A stretch of 64,000 bases of DNA. It comes from Streptomyces sp. NBC_00376 (GTDB lineage: Bacteria > Actinomycetota > Actinomycetes > Streptomycetales > Streptomycetaceae). The translations under genes and the position numbers were made by a program. A model generated the notes under the pieces. The model had not been told where the DNA came from. It ran no database searches and saw nothing but the letters and a program-made list of their open reading frames with translations. Shown in pieces: positions 61,208 to 64,000 of this stretch (its first letter is position 1; each line of letters starts with the position of its first letter). The stretch is from assembly GCF_036077095.1 (NCBI RefSeq), contig NZ_CP107961.1:372001-436000 (forward strand), given 5' to 3'.

Positions 61208-61440
61208 GTTCCTGGTGTACCGCTCCGGACCGAGTGCGCCCAGGCGTACGGCAACAGCGACGGAAGCACGCCCTCCGAGGACTGGACATCCTGGGAAGAG
61301 ACAGGAACGGACCGCCTCCCGCCCCTGCCTTCATCCCACCCGGCCAACAGACCTCAACCACACCTCCAGCCCCACCAGCACCGCAGTTCCGCACTCCAAG
61401 AACCGACAGATACACGGGCATCCAAGGTTAAAACGACCTC

Positions 61441-61490
61441 CAAGGCCGTGTATCGGAGGTGGATCTCGAACGGTGCGGCGAAGGTTCAAG
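61441..61490 (+). mobile_element. IS5-like element end, orphan
   Basis: GGCCGTGTATCGGAGGTGG and the following bases closely resemble the DNA just upstream of the transposase start at 63182, read on the minus strand (GGCCGTGTATCGAAAATGG). Here it lies in the opposite orientation with no transposase after it. It is an orphan element end. The rest of 61208-61597 has no gene. Confidence 0.45.
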
Positions 61491-61597
61491 TCGCGGTGGG
61501 AGGTCCAAAGCATTGCAGCCATTGAGTAGCACAGCGGAAACAGCAGTGGGCCCGTGGTGTCGGTCGTCACCGTGGGCCTGCGTGCGTACGCCGATCA

Positions 61598-62155
61598 TCA
61601 GTCCCAGATCAGCCTGCCGCCCTGAACACGTCCAGTTGCGCCCTGCGCCCCCGCAGAAATCTGCTCCATGAGGACGACCGTCTCGCTGAACAGAACGGTC
61701 AGTGACTCGTGAACTCCGAAGGATGGCGCATCCCCATCGCCGAATGAACCGATCTGACCGCTACGCGCATCCAGGAACTTGCCGTAACAAGCATCATCGT
61801 CCGAGATGATCGGAATCCACTGCTCATGCCAGAAGGGAAACTCCGGATCGTCGGACGGGTCGTCGCGCTCGATCTCCATCTTGAAGTGGTACGTCCGCTC
61901 CATGGCCGCGAGTCCCAGCAAATCGCGGTTGCCGGGCACGACCCCCTCCGTGACACCCTCAGCGTCATTGCCGGCCCCGGATGCCTGGAGCCACGTCCGA
62001 AGCTCAACCGGGAAAACGACGCACATGCGCTCCTCAGCCGCAGTGATCGCTGCCGGCGGAGCGGGAGCAAGGATCGACGACGCAGTCGTCGGTGCATTCG
62101 TCTCCAGCCAGTCCACCAATCGCTGCCACGCCAACTGCACGTCCCCCATGGTCAT
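61598..62155 (-). CDS. SMI1/KNR4 (SUKH) family protein
   Basis: The protein has 185 residues. AWQRLVDWLETNAPTTASSI, then PPAAITAAEERMCVVFPVEL and RTWLQASGAG form the SMI1/KNR4 N-terminal pattern; WIPIISDDDACYGKFLDARS is the typical core. In bacteria these are often immunity proteins against polymorphic toxins, although no toxin gene is next to it. It sits between IS5-like remnants and so may be an orphan immunity gene left by recombination. Confidence 0.82.
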   Translation of the reverse strand: MTMGDVQLAWQRLVDWLETNAPTTASSILAPAPPAAITAAEERMCVVFPVELRTWLQASGAGNDAEGVTEGVVPGNRDLLGLAAMERTYHFKMEIERDDPSDDPEFPFWHEQWIPIISDDDACYGKFLDARSGQIGSFGDGDAPSFGVHESLTVLFSETVVLMEQISAGAQGATGRVQGGRLIWD

Positions 62156-62306
62156 TCCTTTCTCTGAACGTCCACCTCACGGCCTGACGGCGCACCCTAC
62201 GGCCCGGCAGCGAAGCGCCCCAGAAGCGCAACGTCGTGCACGAGGACGACTTCGGCTGTGTGTTCTGCGGTATGAAACCCGGATCCCATCGCGTGACAGC
62301 CGAGGG

Positions 62307-63182
62307 TCACAGCCACTTGTTGACGGCCGAGATGAGGACGGTCGCGTCGTAGCGGACCGCGAGCTTGTCGTACCTCGTGGCCACAGCTCGGTGTCTCTCG
62401 AGGCGGTTGATACCGCACTCGACAGCGTGGCGTTCACGGTAGTCGACCGGGTCGAAACGTGGCGGCCGGCCGCCACGGAACCGCTTCTTCTTCGGTTGCG
62501 CGCCTGGTCGGCCTTGTCAGGGATGGTGCAGCGGATGCCGCGGCGGCGTAGGCAGGCGCGGTTCGCGCGGGAGGCGTACGCCTTGTCAGCACGCACGCGA
62601 CCGGGGCGGACACGTGGCCGTCCCGGCCATGCGCGAGGCACACGGACTCTCTTCAGCACAGGTTCGAACTGCGGAGAGTCTCCACGCTGCTCAGCTCTGA
62701 CCACGATCGACATCAGTTTCTGGCCCTGCTCGACGGCCAAGTGCAGCTTGGTAGTGAATGCTCCGCGCGAACGTCCCAGTCCGTGATCACGAGGCTCAGT
62801 GAGGACACCGCCCGGCGGCCCCTTCCGCAGATCGCCCCGCTTCCGGGCCCCGGCCGCATGCTGATGGGCGCGACATACCGTGGAGTCAACGCTCAAGTCT
62901 CACGTAATCGAACCCCTCAGGTCGGCCTGGGACTGAAGCTGAGTAAAGATCCGGTGCCAACTGCCGTCCCGCTGCCACCGGCGGAACAGGTCGTGGACCC
63001 GACCCCACGGCCCGTAATCGGAGGGTACGTCCCGCCACGGAGCACCCGTCCGAAACCGGAACCTTATGCCGTCGATCGACTGCCGCCGAGACCAAACAGG
63101 TGGCCGCCCTGCTCTCGTGCCCTTCGGCAACAACGGCTCCAGCACCGTCCACTGCTCGTCCGTGAGATCTCCACGCCCCATG
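62307..63182 (-). pseudogene. IS5-group transposase with nonsense and frameshift mutations
   Basis: ATG at 63182 begins RGDLTDEQWTVLEPLLPKGT and the DUF4096 domain. At 62900-62902 the frame meets TGA where related proteins have Trp (TWD), then continues in frame as LSVDSTVCRAHQHAAGA with the first catalytic Asp. Near 62490 a frameshift moves the reading to [20 protein letters not shown], and the protein ends [20 protein letters not shown] to the stop at 62307. Total length is as expected for an intact IS5-type DDE transposase, so the element is nearly full but dead. Its end sequence lies near 63205-63230. Confidence 0.8.
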
Positions 63183-63323
63183 AACCGGGATCGTCCATTA
63201 CTCAAGATCCATTTTCGATACACGGCCCAGGACACAGGGCTCAGACCTTGCGCTGGGGCACTCTGCAGCACACTCGTCGGGACAGCCAGTTTCGGACCAG
63301 GCTGACGGCACACGGCCTACGAC

Positions 63324-63350
63324 CGTCGCAACACACAATGTGTTGCGACG
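63324..63350. promoter_or_regulatory. 12-bp perfect inverted repeat of unknown role
   Basis: CGTCGCAACACA and TGTGTTGCGACG are exact arms around CAA. It lies in non-coding DNA between the dead transposase and the small gene at 63609. It could be an operator of a lost gene, a terminator or an element end. The flanking stretches 63183-63323 and 63351-63571 hold no other gene that I can support. Confidence 0.5.
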
Positions 63351-63571
63351 ATCCCTGAAATGCGCCTCCTTCGAAGCGGTGGGGTCTGTGTGACGAGGAG
63401 TCGGGACCGTCAGCGCGGGGAGGGCAGGAGCGGGCGGAGAGCTCGGTGGGCGGGGTGTCGGGGCCGGGTATGGAACGGCACGGGAACGTGATCAACGTTC
63501 GCTGCTCACGGGTGGAGGCGACCTGTCACCGAAAGCGGGACTGCCATCAGCCGCCGGCGGCATGGCCAGGA

Positions 63572-63601
63572 GCCGGCGGGCGCCCGGGAGCACCCGCCGG
63601 C
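63572..63601 (-). terminator. hairpin after the 30-codon gene
   Basis: GCCGGCGGG (63572-63580) and CCCGCCGGC (63593-63601) are perfect arms around 12 nt. It begins 7 nt after the stop of the minus-strand small gene. Confidence 0.7.
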
Positions 63602-63608
63602 AGTGCGG

Positions 63609-63701
63609 TCACAGCTTGTCGGCGGACGTACCCCAGTCGTGGGCCCCGTACGCACCGTAGTTGCGCGTGAAGGACAGCTTTCGGAGCAGCCTGGCGATCA
63701 T
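63609..63701 (-). CDS. 30-residue peptide gene
   Basis: ATG at 63701 follows GAGAGGAGC (about 7 nt spacing) and runs 30 codons to TGA at 63609-63611; 28 of 31 codons end in G or C. The peptide starts with a basic amphipathic part (MIARLLRKLSFTRN) and ends with an aromatic, Gly-rich and acidic part containing YGAYGAHDWG. A hairpin terminator follows directly and an AT-rich promoter-like stretch with TATAGG (63738-63743, minus) precedes it. The start overlaps the stop of an upstream frame (ATGA). I do not recognise the family; a modified-peptide precursor or a small regulatory protein are options. Confidence 0.6.
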   Translation of the reverse strand: MIARLLRKLSFTRNYGAYGAHDWGTSADKL

Positions 63702-63931
63702 GGTGCGCTCCTCTCACCTGTGTTCAGCATCAAATACCCTATATGCCATTTTTCCATACACACCGGATATGTCATGTTATGGAGCATCGGCCGCAGGTCT
63801 GAAAACAAGGCGCGTGCTCGCAGCCGCATACGACCCTTGCGGTGAACGACGCCCTCGGCATCCACGTGCCCGCAGGGCAGTTCGAAGCCGAAATCGGTCT
63901 GCGGGCCGGCCTCGTCGGGCGCCGGCAGCAC
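63698..63931 (-). pseudogene. phage-tail/injection-system-like fragment
   Basis: A minus-strand frame reads TDFGFELPCGHVDAEGVVHR then KGRMRLR. This resembles the start of phage-tail-assembly-type proteins found in actinobacterial contractile injection systems (FxLPxGYVDxxGxxHRxGxMRLA). From about 63815 the composition drops to AT-rich and the likeness ends, though the frame stays open to a stop overlapping the 30-codon gene. The 5' end is uncertain: GTG 63931 or beyond. Probably a truncated gene fused to a new promoter region. Confidence 0.35.
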
Positions 63932-64000
63932 GCCACCGGCACCTCGCCATCGGCCCGCACACCCCCGCCCTCATGCCGGGGCTGCGAACCGCGCCACCGC

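Noticed and set aside
62177..62896. Separate second transposase ORF suggesting programmed frameshifting
   Set aside because: The two parts are in the same frame, separated by a TGA where Trp is expected, so this is a nonsense mutation. A second true frameshift lies further on, near 62490.
1..64000. CRISPR array, rRNA genes, phage integrase or attachment site
   Set aside because: No regularly spaced repeats, rRNA-like sequence, intact integrase or convincing att duplication were seen.

Overview
The window is high-GC DNA with strongly GC-biased third codon positions, frequent GTG/TTG starts and 4-bp gene overlaps. It carries typical Streptomyces families: a conservon, DUF742 and roadblock proteins, an LADTG surface protein and many TetR, MarR, LysR and LuxR regulators. 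It reads as a chromosomal accessory region of a Streptomyces or close relative. All family names come from reading translated sequence by eye; no search was run.

Layout: 1-6.8 kb holds regulators with small enzymes (alpha/beta hydrolase, VOC protein, tautomerase, MarR) and a MATE exporter, mixed with decayed fragments. 7-11.6 kb holds a HEAT-like protein, a glutamate-synthase-like FMN enzyme, a PPOX protein and a PH-like membrane protein. 12.2-17.3 kb is a NarL-type two-component system divergent from a FtsX-type ABC transporter, with a perfect 12-bp inverted repeat between them. 17.9-20.8 kb is an operon of a small His/Cys-rich protein, a cysteine-synthase-like PLP enzyme and an MFS transporter. 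It ends in a strong terminator followed by a 70-nt tRNA-like cloverleaf on the other strand. 21.9-27 kb holds a pentapeptide-repeat protein and a large secreted LADTG protein. 27.8-30.9 kb is a sugar-type ABC uptake operon. 32.7-38.2 kb holds LysR/MFS/isochorismatase-like genes and a lone FabF divergent from a TetR with two matching operators. 38.7-43.9 kb holds a lipoprotein, a DinB protein and a PAP2-DAG kinase fusion.

The centrepiece is 44.9-54.3 kb. A complete conservon (sensor ATPase, roadblock protein, DUF742 protein, small GTPase, P450 with a degenerate ExxR motif) is followed on the same strand by a diterpene set: GGPP synthase, class II cyclase (DxDD), a second P450 and a class I cyclase (DDxxxE, NSE). 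Most junctions overlap by 4 bp, so the signalling module and the pathway are probably co-transcribed. The pathway would form GGPP, cyclise it first by protonation and then by ionisation, and oxidise the product.

The right end (54.3-64 kb) is eroded: IS3, IS630 and IS5 remnants, broken acetyltransferases, a DeoR/NUDIX pair with a truncated leader ORF, a large LuxR-family ATPase, a SMI1/KNR4 protein, and a 30-codon gene with its own ribosome-binding site and terminator beside a truncated phage-tail-like ORF. Window-wide, about a dozen genes are frameshifted or truncated, so this is an actively decaying, recombining region with a few intact modules.
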